Assembly: GCF_014635485.1 (NCBI RefSeq)
Contig: NZ_BMCX01000004.1
Span: 62,001-126,000 of the forward strand
Origin: Corynebacterium pelargi
GTDB taxonomy: Bacteria > Actinomycetota > Actinomycetes > Mycobacteriales > Mycobacteriaceae
Length of the DNA stretch: 64,000 nucleotides
Direction: 5' to 3'
The notes below the pieces were generated by a model. That model saw only the letters and a program-made list of their open reading frames with translations. It did not search any database and was not told the DNA's origin. Positions 51,007 to 59,456 of this stretch are shown in pieces (the first letter of the stretch is position 1; each line of letters starts with the position of its first letter). The position numbers and the translations under genes are program-made.

Positions 51007-53884
51007 TTTCCTCCTCCTGCTGCTGATTAAGTGTAGGCGCTGGAGGCACAGGCGGTGCCGGCGGTGTGGCGTTGCCGGGTGCGGGCGGTGTTGCTTTACC
51101 TGGGGCAGGTGGTGTTGCTTTACCTGGTGCTGGGGGCACGGGTGGTGCCGGTGGTGTTGCTTTACCTGGGGCAGGAGGCGTCGCCCCGCCGGGTGCTGGT
51201 GGTGTGGCGTTGCCGGGTGCGGGCGGCACGGGTGGTGCCGGTGGCGTTGCCCCACCTGGCGCAGCGGGTACTGCTGCACCGGGAGCAGGAGGCGTCGCCC
51301 CGCCGGGCGCGGGAGGCGTGGCTGGTGCCGGTGGCGTTGCTTTACCTGGAGCGGGTGGCGTTGCCCCACCGGGTGCGGGCGGCACGGGTGGAGCAGGAGG
51401 CTTCGCCCCACCGGGTGCGGGAGGCGCGGCTGGTGCCGGTGGTGTTGCTTTACCTGGAGCGGGAGGCGCGGCTGGCGCAGGAGGCTTCGCCCCGCCTGGT
51501 GCTGGTGGCGTGGCTTTACCTGGGGCAGGAGGCGTTGTCCCACCGGGCGCAGCGGGTACTGCTGCACCGGGAGCAGGAGGCGTCGCCCCGCCGGGCGCGG
51601 GAGGCGTTGCCCCACCTGGCGCAGCGGGTACTGCTGCACCGGGAGCAGGAGGCGTCGCCCCGCCGGGTGCGGGAGGCGCGGCTGGCGCAGGAGGCTTCGC
51701 CCCGCCGGGAGCAGGAAGCGTTGCCTCACCGGGCGCAGGAGGTGCGGCTGGTGCCGGCGGTGTGACCCCACTGGGAGCTGGCACGGCAGGGGCAGGCTTG
51801 GTTTGGGCGGCAGGTTCTGGGGTAGGAGGCGTCTGTGGCTTTTCCGCTTTCCTGCGCATCGGCTCGTCCAAGAAGGCAGGTTCGTGACGAGGCGGCAGTT
51901 GGCCGTCGATAAGCACGGCATCGCGAAGCATTTGAGCTACGTCTTTCACGGCCGGGCGGGACTCTTGGGTTTTGACGCCCGTGGTGAGCATGGTGTTGCA
52001 GAAGGGGCAGCCTGTGGCGATTTCCTCCGCGCCCGTGCCCACTGCTTCGGCGGCACGGTTTTCATTGATGCGGGTGCCGATGGTTTCTTCCATAAACATG
52101 CGCGCGCCACCTGCGCCACAGCAGAAGCCCTCGTTTTTATTGCGAGGCATCTCTTGAAGCTGCACTCCAGAAACACCGAGGAGCTCGCGTGGGGGATCAA
52201 ACACCTTGTTGTGGCGGCCCAAGAAACAGGGATCGTGGTAGGTGATCGGCTTGCGGTTTTCTGCACTGCGCGGCACGGGTTTGAGTAGGCCTTCGCGCAC
52301 CAGGCGGTTGAGCAACTGCGTGTGGTGGAAGACCTCAAAGTGCCCGTCAAAGTCCGGGTACTCGTTGAGCAGGGTATTAAAGCAGTGCGGGCAGGTGGTG
52401 ATGATCTTGCGCTTTGGCATGCCCTCGAAGGCGGCGTTGAGCGTTTCCACGTTCTCGGTGGCCAGCATCTGGAAGAGGAACTCGTTGCCCGCGCGTCGCG
52501 CCGGGTCGCCGGTGCAGGTTTCGTCTTTGGAAAGCACCGCGAACTTCACGCCTGCGGTATGCAGCAATTCCACGACAGCGCGGGTGGTCTTGCGGGCTTC
52601 ATCATCGAAGGCGCCGGCGCAACCAACCCAGAAGAGGTACTCGAATTCTTCTACGCCCTCGCTAATGACGGGCACTTCGAGGCCATCGCGGCGTGCCTCT
52701 TCAATCCAAGTGGCGCGCTCGCGGGCGTTGCGGCCCCAGGGGTTGCCTTTGGTTTCAAGGTTTTTAAACAGGCTCGTCAGCTCAGAGGGGAACTGGGATT
52801 CGGCCAATACTTGGAAGCGGCGCATGGCGGAAACGTGGTCGAGGTGTTCAATATCCACGGGGCATTGCTCCACGCAGGCACCGCAATTGGTGCAGCTCCA
52901 CAGCACGTCCTCGCTGATCACATCGCCGACGATGGGGCCAAGTGAACCCCCGATGGCTGCGTCACGCAGATCTGTCATGAGCATCTTGGGGCTCAAGGGC
53001 TTTTCGGTGTGCCATGCGGGGCATTGTTCCTGGCAGCGGCCGCACTCGGTGCAAGTGGTGGCGTCGAGAAGCATCTTCCAGGGAGCATCTTCGAGCGTTC
53101 CCACGCCCACCGATTCCTCCAAATCGATGGTGGGCAGGCCGCCGAGTGCTTTGGAGTCGATATTGCGGCGGAAGAAGATATTGAAAAATGCCAAGAAGCG
53201 GTGCCAGGCCACACCCCAGCGCAGGTTCAATGCGATCACCACGAGCCACACCATGCCGCTTAAGAGCTTGACTAAAGCAAAGATGCTCACCAGGTTCGGC
53301 GAAGCCGGAAGGAGCGTGGCGATGTGGCGGGTGAGGAAGTCTGCCCAGGTGGCGTGGCCATAGGTGGCAATTTTGCCGGCCTTGACTAAGAGCATGCCGG
53401 CGCCTTCGATAAACACCACGGCCTCTACAAAGAAAGCGGCGATGGAGTTCGAGCCGTAGAAGCGGGCAAGGCGCTTGCGCCCGCCGATGCTCAAGCGAAG
53501 GGCGAACAAGAAGGTAATGCCTACAACCGTGCCGATGGCTAAGACCTCTTCGAGGAAGTGGTAGATGCTCCAGGAGGAAAGCAGTGGCCAACCGCCGGCG
53601 GGGTTGAAGGTTTGGATATAGGCCTCGAACCACACCAAGGAACCGATGATGAAGCCCAACATGACAAACCAGTGGGCAATTGCCACCGCTGGTTTGCGCA
53701 TCATTTCGGTGTGGAAGAAGACTTCCTTGAGCATCACTACGAGGCGTCGTAGTGGTTGATCGCTGCGCCCAGGGGAGGGGCGGCCGCTGCCAATGAGGCG
53801 ATAGAGCCGAGCGACCGCGGCGATGAACATGCCCCACGCGGGAAGGGACAATACGATGCCGATGATGCCAAGGGTAGTTTGCAC
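50999..53884 (-). CDS. Membrane-bound Fe-S oxidoreductase with C-terminal Pro/Ala tail
   Basis: About 961 residues. Residues 1-240 hold five or six membrane helices of a NarI/HdrC-like b-type domain. Two [4Fe-4S] ferredoxin motifs follow (CTECGRCQEQCP near 278, CTNCGACVEQCP near 331), then two CCG domains (CPHCFN near 500; GFCCGAGGARM near 588) as in heterodisulfide reductase and glycolate/lactate oxidase subunits. This matches M. tuberculosis Rv0338c. Residues about 695-955 are a repetitive Pro-Ala-Gly tail. GTG 53884 follows AAGGTAAACAAC. Likely role: transfer of electrons between quinone and an unknown cytosolic donor; the tail is unusual. Confidence 0.88.
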   Translation of the reverse strand: MQTTLGIIGIVLSLPAWGMFIAAVARLYRLIGSGRPSPGRSDQPLRRLVVMLKEVFFHTEMMRKPAVAIAHWFVMLGFIIGSLVWFEAYIQTFNPAGGWPLLSSWSIYHFLEEVLAIGTVVGITFLFALRLSIGGRKRLARFYGSNSIAAFFVEAVVFIEGAGMLLVKAGKIATYGHATWADFLTRHIATLLPASPNLVSIFALVKLLSGMVWLVVIALNLRWGVAWHRFLAFFNIFFRRNIDSKALGGLPTIDLEESVGVGTLEDAPWKMLLDATTCTECGRCQEQCPAWHTEKPLSPKMLMTDLRDAAIGGSLGPIVGDVISEDVLWSCTNCGACVEQCPVDIEHLDHVSAMRRFQVLAESQFPSELTSLFKNLETKGNPWGRNARERATWIEEARRDGLEVPVISEGVEEFEYLFWVGCAGAFDDEARKTTRAVVELLHTAGVKFAVLSKDETCTGDPARRAGNEFLFQMLATENVETLNAAFEGMPKRKIITTCPHCFNTLLNEYPDFDGHFEVFHHTQLLNRLVREGLLKPVPRSAENRKPITYHDPCFLGRHNKVFDPPRELLGVSGVQLQEMPRNKNEGFCCGAGGARMFMEETIGTRINENRAAEAVGTGAEEIATGCPFCNTMLTTGVKTQESRPAVKDVAQMLRDAVLIDGQLPPRHEPAFLDEPMRRKAEKPQTPPTPEPAAQTKPAPAVPAPSGVTPPAPAAPPAPGEATLPAPGGAKPPAPAAPPAPGGATPPAPGAAVPAAPGGATPPAPGGATPPAPGAAVPAAPGGTTPPAPGKATPPAPGGAKPPAPAAPPAPGKATPPAPAAPPAPGGAKPPAPPVPPAPGGATPPAPGKATPPAPATPPAPGGATPPAPGAAVPAAPGGATPPAPPVPPAPGNATPPAPGGATPPAPGKATPPAPPVPPAPGKATPPAPGKATPPAPGNATPPAPPVPPAPTLNQQQEEEND
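51004..51795 (-). repeat. Low-complexity Pro/Ala/Gly coding repeat
   Basis: About 790 bases of imperfect, variably spaced units encoding PPAPGGAT, PPAPGKAT and AAVPAAPGG-type octapeptides to undecapeptides in the C-terminus of the Fe-S oxidoreductase. Because unit lengths are multiples of three and GC-rich, several other frames stay open too, including plus-strand frames of 236 and 273 codons that I take as artefacts. Such tracts expand and contract easily. Confidence 0.9.
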
Positions 53885-53889
53885 GTTGT

Positions 53890-55251
53890 TTACCTTAGAG
53901 CCTTTGCGTGGGCATGACGCACCATCTCGTCCCATTCGACGATTTTTTTGCGTTCGCGTCCTTCTTGTTGGCCGAGGGTGCGTTCTTGTTGGTCGAGTTG
54001 GTACCAGCCGTCCCAGGTGGTGATGGGGATGTTGTTGGTGGTCAGGTGGTTGATGATGGCTTGGGGGTCGCGGTTGGGTGCGGGGGTGAGGTGGCCTTGG
54101 TTCCAGTCGTTTAGCAGTGCGGTGGTGGTTTCTTTGGCGTCGGATTTGGTGTTGCCGATTAGACCTACGGGGCCGCGTTTGATCCAGCCGGTGGCGTAGA
54201 GGGCTGGGATGGGTTGGCCGTCGGTGGTGGTGACGTGGGCGCCGTCGTTGGGGATGGTGTGGGTGGTGGTGTCGAAGGGCACGCCTGTGATGGGGGTGGA
54301 GCGGTAGCCGACGGCGCGGTAGACGGCTTGGATGTCCCAGTCGGTGGTGGTGCCTGTGGTTTGGACGTTGCCGGTGCCGTCGAGTTGGGTGCGTTCGGTG
54401 CGCAGCCCGGTGACGTGTCCGTTGGTGCCGAGGATTTCGGTGGGGGATTCGAAAAAGTGGATGAATAGTTTGTGGGGTGCGCCTTTGGGTTCGCGCATGG
54501 CGTAGGCCTCGAGTGTTTGGCAGACGAGGTCTTGGGATTTGGATTCGTGTCGGGTGGTAATGGAGGCGTCGTCGTAGTCGATGTCTTCGGGGTTGACGAT
54601 GACTTCGATGGTGTCGGAGTGGTCGAGTTCTTTGAGTTCGAGTGGGGTGAATTTGGCTTGGGCTGGGCCGCGTCGGCCGAAGATGTGGATTTCTTTGGCC
54701 TGGTTGTTTTTGAGGGTGTTGTAGACGTTGTCGGGGATTTCGGTGGTGTGGAGTTCGTCGGCGGTTTTGGCGAGGATGCGTGCGACATCTAATGCGACGT
54801 TGCCGACACCGATGACGGCAACGCGTTCGGCGCTTAGGTCCCAGGTGCGTTGGAAGTCGGGGTTGCCGTCGTAGAAGCCGACGAATTCGCCAGCACCGTA
54901 GGAGCCTTCTAAGTCGATGCCGGGGATGGTGAGGTCGCGGTCACCGGTGGCGCCGGTGGCGAAGATGATGGCGTCGTAGTATTCGCGGAGTTCGTCGATG
55001 GTGATGTCGTTGCCGACGTCGATGTTGCCGATGAGGCGGATCTGTGGTTTGTCGAGGATGTTGTGCAGGCTGGTGATGATGCCTTTGATGCGTGGGTGGT
55101 CGGGTGCGACGCCGTAGCGGATGAGGCCGAAGGGTGCGGGCATGCGTTCGATGAGGTCGATGGTGACGTCTTGGCCGGATTTGATGAGTAGGTCCGAGGC
55201 GTAGATCCCGGCGGGCCCGGCACCAACAACAGCAACACGCAATGTAGACAC
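53890..55251 (-). CDS. fprA: NADPH-ferredoxin/adrenodoxin-type reductase FprA
   Basis: A 453-residue FAD/NADP reductase of the adrenodoxin-reductase type. The FAD site is VAVVGAGPAGIYASDLL at the N-terminus, the NADP site is VAVIGVGNVALDVARIL near residue 160, and VGLIGNTKSDAKETT near the C-terminus closes the flavin pocket. It passes electrons from NADPH to ferredoxin for P450 or Fe-S proteins. Codon choice is extreme: most third positions are C (ACC, CAC, GAC, ATC), far more than in its neighbours. Only five bases separate it from the Fe-S oxidoreductase start. Confidence 0.93.
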   Translation of the reverse strand: MSTLRVAVVGAGPAGIYASDLLIKSGQDVTIDLIERMPAPFGLIRYGVAPDHPRIKGIITSLHNILDKPQIRLIGNIDVGNDITIDELREYYDAIIFATGATGDRDLTIPGIDLEGSYGAGEFVGFYDGNPDFQRTWDLSAERVAVIGVGNVALDVARILAKTADELHTTEIPDNVYNTLKNNQAKEIHIFGRRGPAQAKFTPLELKELDHSDTIEVIVNPEDIDYDDASITTRHESKSQDLVCQTLEAYAMREPKGAPHKLFIHFFESPTEILGTNGHVTGLRTERTQLDGTGNVQTTGTTTDWDIQAVYRAVGYRSTPITGVPFDTTTHTIPNDGAHVTTTDGQPIPALYATGWIKRGPVGLIGNTKSDAKETTTALLNDWNQGHLTPAPNRDPQAIINHLTTNNIPITTWDGWYQLDQQERTLGQQEGRERKKIVEWDEMVRHAHAKALR

Positions 55252-55355
55252 AGATCTTCCTTCTTATTAGTTGACAGTTTTGTTTAGTCTACGCGCTGGT
55301 ATTGCTAGGAATCTAGCTAGGGTGGGCACCTTAAAACGGGAAAACTCGTGGTTGT

Positions 55356-55374
55356 CGCATCACGCTGTGATGCG
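55356..55374. promoter_or_regulatory. Perfect 19-bp palindrome upstream of pta-ackA
   Basis: CGCATCAC-GCT-GTGATGCG, eight-base perfect arms around three bases, 72 bases before the pta start in the gap divergent from fprA. It is immediately followed by GGGGC, which resembles a RamA half site. The arms look like a dimeric-regulator operator; no regulator is assigned. Confidence 0.5.
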
Positions 55375-55445
55375 GGGCTCAAAGCTGTAAGCTGTGTGGT
55401 TGATGCCATGCGGTGCACGATGCCGCAATGAATGAAAGGATGCCC

Positions 55446-56837
55446 GTGACTGATTATCAGCCCACCTCCGTGTTGCTCACCCGCGCAGGCCGGAATTTTG
55501 ACTCCTTTAACCTCGACGCCTTCGCAGATCAGCTTGGTTTGCAGGTTCGCGAATTGATCCAGGACACCCCCGAGCTGGGTGCCATTCTCGCCGAGGATCC
55601 CCTAGGCGCGGGCGAGGTGCTGCTGGTGGGTTCCGGCAACGTCGACTTCGACGCCAAGGCAGCCTCCGCACTCGGTGTGCCGCTCCTTTTGCTTATCGAC
55701 GCCCCCGGTGTGCATATCGACCTTGCTCAACAGGAAGCAGCCGCCCTCGAAGCCACCCTGGCAGCGACCTTTAGCGCAGAAGAGGCCATTAGCGCTGATG
55801 GTATTGAGAGGATCCGCAACGCCATCGCCTCCGCCGATGCGCGCCAGGTGATGAGTGCGCCGGTCTTTGAGCATTGGCTGCTTGATAAAGCCCGCCAGCA
55901 GCCAGCCCACATCGTGCTGCCCGAAGGCGATGATGATCGCATCCTCGAAGCCGCCCACCTGCTGCTTGCCCAAAAGGTTTGCGAGCTCACCATCTTGGGC
56001 GATCCCGACACCATTCAGCGTCGCGCCGAAGAGCTCGGCTTTGACCTCAGCGAGGCTCACTTCCGTGACCCGGAAAATGATCCCCAGTCGGAGGAATTCG
56101 CCCAAGAATTCGCGGAATTGCGAAAGTCTAAGGGCGTGAGCATCGAAGAGGCGCGGGAGACGATGAAAGACATCTCCTACTACGCCACGATGATGATTTA
56201 TAAGGGTCTTGCCGACGGCATGGTCTCTGGTGCCGCGCACACTACCGCGCACACCATTAAGCCTTCCTTCCAAATCATTAAGACTTCCCCCGGCACCTCG
56301 GTCGTGTCTTCCATCTTCCTCATGGTCATGCGTGATCGACTCTGGGCCTTTGGCGACTGCGCCGTAAACCCCAACCCCACCGCCGATCAGCTTGCAGAAA
56401 TTGCCGTCGTCTCGGCACGCACCGCCTCGCAATTCGGCATTGATCCCCGCGTGGCTATGCTCAGCTACTCCACCGGCACTTCCGGTTCTGGCCCCGATGT
56501 TGATCGCGCAGCACAGGCCGTGGAAAAGACGCGCGAGCTGGATCCGGAAGTCAAAATTGATGGCCCACTGCAGTTCGACGCTGCCTGTGATCCCTCTGTG
56601 GCAAAGAAGAAGATGCCCGATTCCGAGGTGGCAGGGCGCGCGAACGTCTTTATCTTCCCGGACCTCGAAGCCGGTAATATTGGCTACAAAACAGCACAGC
56701 GCACTGGCCACGCACTTGCAGTAGGCCCAATCCTGCAGGGGCTGAACAAGCCTGTGAACGACCTTTCGCGCGGTGCTACCGTGCCCGACATTGTCAACAC
56801 TGTGGCAATTACCGCCATTCAGGCAGGAGGAAAGTAA
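55446..56837 (+). CDS. pta: Phosphate acetyltransferase
   Basis: A 463-residue Pta with an N-terminal DRTGG-like regulatory region (residues 1-130) and the C-terminal phosphotransacetylase domain (HIVLPEGDDDRILEAAHLL from about 155; SYSTGTSGSGPDVDRA near 340; NVFIFPDLEAGNIGYK near 400). With AckA it interconverts acetyl-CoA and acetate, used in corynebacteria mainly to activate acetate. I choose GTG 55446 because GAAAGG lies eight bases upstream; earlier ATGs at 55428 and 55440 overlap that site. ackA follows immediately. Confidence 0.95.
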   Translation: MTDYQPTSVLLTRAGRNFDSFNLDAFADQLGLQVRELIQDTPELGAILAEDPLGAGEVLLVGSGNVDFDAKAASALGVPLLLLIDAPGVHIDLAQQEAAALEATLAATFSAEEAISADGIERIRNAIASADARQVMSAPVFEHWLLDKARQQPAHIVLPEGDDDRILEAAHLLLAQKVCELTILGDPDTIQRRAEELGFDLSEAHFRDPENDPQSEEFAQEFAELRKSKGVSIEEARETMKDISYYATMMIYKGLADGMVSGAAHTTAHTIKPSFQIIKTSPGTSVVSSIFLMVMRDRLWAFGDCAVNPNPTADQLAEIAVVSARTASQFGIDPRVAMLSYSTGTSGSGPDVDRAAQAVEKTRELDPEVKIDGPLQFDAACDPSVAKKKMPDSEVAGRANVFIFPDLEAGNIGYKTAQRTGHALAVGPILQGLNKPVNDLSRGATVPDIVNTVAITAIQAGGK

Positions 56838-58037
56838 ATGTCTTTGGTTCTCGTCCTCAACTCTGGTTCTTCCTCCATTAAGTTCCAATTGGTTGATCCA
56901 ACCCAGCACGCCACCGACGAGCCTTTTGCCTCTGGTTTGGTCGAGCAGATTGGCGAGCCTCAGGGCAAGGTCACGCTCAAGCATGCAGGCGAAAAGCATG
57001 AGGTGGAAGCGCCCATCCCAGATCATTCCGCAGGCTTGGCGCTCGCCTTTGAGTTAATGGACGAGCACCAGTGCGGCCCGAGTGACGCAGAGATTGTTGC
57101 CGTGGGCCACCGAGTGGTGCACGGAGGCATTCTCTTTTCCTCCCCGCAGGTGATTACCGACGAAATCGTCGATATGGTCCGCGACCTGATTCCGCTTGCC
57201 CCGCTGCACAACCCGGCAAATATCGACGGCATTGAAGTTGCCCGCGAGATCCTGCCCGATGTGCCGCACGTTGCCGTCTTCGATACCGGCTTCTTCCACT
57301 CCATGCCCCCGGCTGCTGCGCTCTACGCGATTGAGGCCGAAACTGCCGTGGAGCATGGCGTGCGTCGATACGGCTTCCACGGCACCAGCCACGAGTATGT
57401 GTCGAAGAAGGTAGCGGAACTGCTTGATTTGCCTGCCGAGGCGATTAACCAGATCACGCTGCACCTTGGCAATGGCGCTTCCTGCGCGGCCATCCGCGGT
57501 GGCCAGGCCATCGATACCTCCATGGGCATGACCCCGCTTGCCGGCTTGGTCATGGGTACGCGCTCTGGTGATATCGACCCGGGCATCGTCTTCCACCTCT
57601 ATCGCACCGCCGGAATGAGCATCGATGAGATCGACCAGATGCTCAATAAGCGCTCCGGTGTGAAGGGCCTTTCGGGTGTGAATGACTTCCGTGAGCTGCG
57701 CAAGATGATTGATGACGAGAATCAGGACGCGTGGCTGGCCTATAACATCTACATTCACCAGCTCCGCCGCTATATCGGCTCGTACATGATCGCCCTCGGC
57801 CGTGTAAATGCCATTACCTTTACCGCCGGCGTTGGCGAAAACGACGTGGATGTGCGCGCTGATGCCCTGGCTCACTTGGAGGGCTTTGGCATCAAGATTG
57901 ATCCAGAGCGCAATGCTCAGCCCAATACCGGCCCGCGTGAAATTTCCACGGATGATTCGGCCATCAAGGTGTTTGTGGTTCCGACGAATGAGGAGCTTGC
58001 GATCGCACGCTACGCCCAGGAGCTTGCTTGCACGTAG
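56838..58037 (+). CDS. ackA: Acetate kinase
   Basis: A 399-residue acetate kinase (ASKHA fold). [16 protein letters not shown] at the N-terminus is the phosphate-1 loop, HRVVHGG near residue 93 and [13 protein letters not shown] near 180 carry catalytic His and Arg, and LGNGAS and [10 protein letters not shown] are nucleotide-binding segments. It phosphorylates acetate with ATP, feeding Pta. The ATG begins directly after the pta stop, with AGGAGGAAAG as a strong ribosome site. The last 74 bases overlap the convergent DUF393 gene. Confidence 0.96.
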   Translation: MSLVLVLNSGSSSIKFQLVDPTQHATDEPFASGLVEQIGEPQGKVTLKHAGEKHEVEAPIPDHSAGLALAFELMDEHQCGPSDAEIVAVGHRVVHGGILFSSPQVITDEIVDMVRDLIPLAPLHNPANIDGIEVAREILPDVPHVAVFDTGFFHSMPPAAALYAIEAETAVEHGVRRYGFHGTSHEYVSKKVAELLDLPAEAINQITLHLGNGASCAAIRGGQAIDTSMGMTPLAGLVMGTRSGDIDPGIVFHLYRTAGMSIDEIDQMLNKRSGVKGLSGVNDFRELRKMIDDENQDAWLAYNIYIHQLRRYIGSYMIALGRVNAITFTAGVGENDVDVRADALAHLEGFGIKIDPERNAQPNTGPREISTDDSAIKVFVVPTNEELAIARYAQELACT

Positions 58038-58320
58038 TGGGCCTGTTGCGAGCCACCCAACGATAGATAGTCCTGGCCGGGTAGGGCAGTAGCTCAATGA
58101 GCCGCCCTAGCAATGGCCAGGGCTTTTTCATGTGCAGAAGCAGTTGAGCTATCGCTTCGTGTTCCACGTACTCTTTGCCCTGCTCAACCCAAAGCGCTGT
58201 GCTGTTGAGGTCTACCTGGGTGTCCCACGTTGTGGCGAACGTTGCGGTGGTTCGTGGCCTGCAAAAGTTCACCAGCCGGGTGCAAAGCCCGCAGTCCGAG
58301 TCGTAGACGAAGGTTCCCAT
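57964..58320 (-). CDS. DUF393 (DCC-family) thiol-redox protein
   Basis: A 118-residue protein opening with [14 protein letters not shown], the DxxCxxC motif of the DCC/YuxK family, a thioredoxin-like fold with presumed thiol-disulfide activity. A later stretch, [24 protein letters not shown], is the usual amphipathic family end. The C-terminal 25 residues are Ser/Arg-rich and encoded within the ackA 3' end, so they may be a recent extension. The ATG at 58320 lies 27 bases from the first LexA-like site, which is oriented to the HNH gene. Confidence 0.82.
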   Translation of the reverse strand: MGTFVYDSDCGLCTRLVNFCRPRTTATFATTWDTQVDLNSTALWVEQGKEYVEHEAIAQLLLHMKKPWPLLGRLIELLPYPARTIYRWVARNRPTTCKQAPGRSVRSQAPHSSEPQTP

Positions 58321-58346
58321 GGCAAGAGGTTAACAGGAAATGAATA

Positions 58347-58362
58347 TAGAATAAATGTTCGA
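58347..58362. promoter_or_regulatory. LexA (SOS) box candidate upstream of the HNH gene
   Basis: TAGAATAAATGTTCGA agrees with the actinobacterial SOS consensus TCGAAMANNTGTTCGA at 12 of 14 specified positions. It lies 75 bases before the HNH gene start and 27 bases before the start of the divergent DUF393 gene. Confidence 0.5.
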
Positions 58363-58404
58363 AAATGCCCTTGTGGGGTTTGGGGTGGTGGCTTAAGGTT
58401 GTGT

Positions 58405-58420
58405 TAGAACATATGAACGA
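58405..58420. promoter_or_regulatory. Second LexA-box-like site next to the HNH start
   Basis: TAGAACATATGAACGA matches the same consensus at 11 of 14 specified positions. It ends 16 bases before ATG 58437, just ahead of the AAGGGGGTGA ribosome site, where a repressor would block transcription or early elongation. Confidence 0.4.
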
Positions 58421-58436
58421 CTCAAGGGGGTGACCA

Positions 58437-59456
58437 ATGCAAGCGAACTACAAGATTTGCGACTTCGACGATGAACTCGCCCAACAGGGTGCGTTTATCC
58501 GCCGATATGAATATCTCATGTGGGAACAGGCAACACCCGAGGTTGCCGGCACCAACTGGGAGTGGGAAGCCCGAGATGTTGGGGCAAGCCTGGGCATGAG
58601 CGATCAAGCGGTACTCAACCGCTTCCTGGCGGTGTACACGCTTCAACAAATGCCCAAACTCATGGCCGTCTTCCGGCGCTACTGGCACCTGGATATGCGC
58701 AGAATCCTTGCCATTAGTTCGGCCCTGAATTTCGTAGAAGATGCCGAGGCCTACGACGAAGCGCTGGCAGATTTCCTCACCCCCAGGGTGGAAAACGAAG
58801 ACATTCCCTCGCCGAGGAAAATCCGTGCCTTCATCGCCGGCTTGGTCGAAGTGCCCACGCCCGTAGAGGAAGAAGACCAGATTTGGACCCGATCCAATGG
58901 AGATGGTCGCGTCGCTATCGGGGTGATCACAAGCACCGCCACCGCGGAGCTCATACGCCAAACCCTCAGAGAAAAATCAGCATCGAGCGAACGCCCCCTG
59001 GGCGAGCTCTTCTTAGAGCTCATTGGCGGCAAAGTCACCATCAATGTCTACGAAAACACCGCAGGAAAGCTCTGCCGCGCCAGCGGAGCGCGCTTCAGCC
59101 ACGTTGAAGCCACCTGGTTACGCGAACAAGCAGCGAGGCGCCTTCTCCAGCGCGACGAGGCCACCAACGCCTACCGCTTCACCCCAAGGATGCGTGCCTA
59201 CATCGCAGGCCGCGACGGCCACTGTCGCTATCCGGGATGCCAGGTCCCGGAGTATGCCTGCGATATCGACCATGTGGTGGAGTTCGATCGAGGCGGAGCA
59301 ACAAGCCCCACCAATGCCCAGATGCTGTGCCGACGCCACCACAACCTCAAAACCACCAAGCAGGTGCAGTGCCAAATCGATGAGCACGCCGCAGTGACCT
59401 GGCAACTAGGACAACACAGTGTCACCACCTTGCCCGGCGGGCCGATACCTCCTTAG
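58437..59456 (+). CDS. HNH endonuclease-domain protein (DUF222/13E12-like)
   Basis: A 339-residue protein with an N-terminal helical region like the DUF222 part of 13E12-repeat proteins and a C-terminal HNH nuclease domain: CRYPGC near residue 262, CDIDHVVEFDRGGATSPTNAQ (core DIDHVVEFDRGG) and LCRRHHNLKT. The Cys pairs should bind structural zinc and the His/Asn residues the catalytic metal. In mycobacteria some 13E12 genes are damage-inducible, which fits the two LexA-like sites upstream. ATG 58437 follows AAGGGGGTGACC. The last four bases overlap pknG. Confidence 0.85.
   Translation: MQANYKICDFDDELAQQGAFIRRYEYLMWEQATPEVAGTNWEWEARDVGASLGMSDQAVLNRFLAVYTLQQMPKLMAVFRRYWHLDMRRILAISSALNFVEDAEAYDEALADFLTPRVENEDIPSPRKIRAFIAGLVEVPTPVEEEDQIWTRSNGDGRVAIGVITSTATAELIRQTLREKSASSERPLGELFLELIGGKVTINVYENTAGKLCRASGARFSHVEATWLREQAARRLLQRDEATNAYRFTPRMRAYIAGRDGHCRYPGCQVPEYACDIDHVVEFDRGGATSPTNAQMLCRRHHNLKTTKQVQCQIDEHAAVTWQLGQHSVTTLPGGPIPP

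Noticed and set aside
51055-51887. Long plus-strand open frames (236 and 273 codons) encoding Gly/Ala/Val-rich repeats
   Set aside because: They are antisense to the Pro/Ala repeat of the Fe-S oxidoreductase; open only because the repeat units are GC-rich multiples of three. No ribosome site or family resemblance.
54165-54788. 207-codon minus-strand Pro/Ser/Thr-rich frame and Gly/Val-rich plus-strand frames inside fprA
   Set aside because: Shadow frames created by the ACC/CAC/GAC codon bias of fprA, which itself has clear FAD and NADP motifs.
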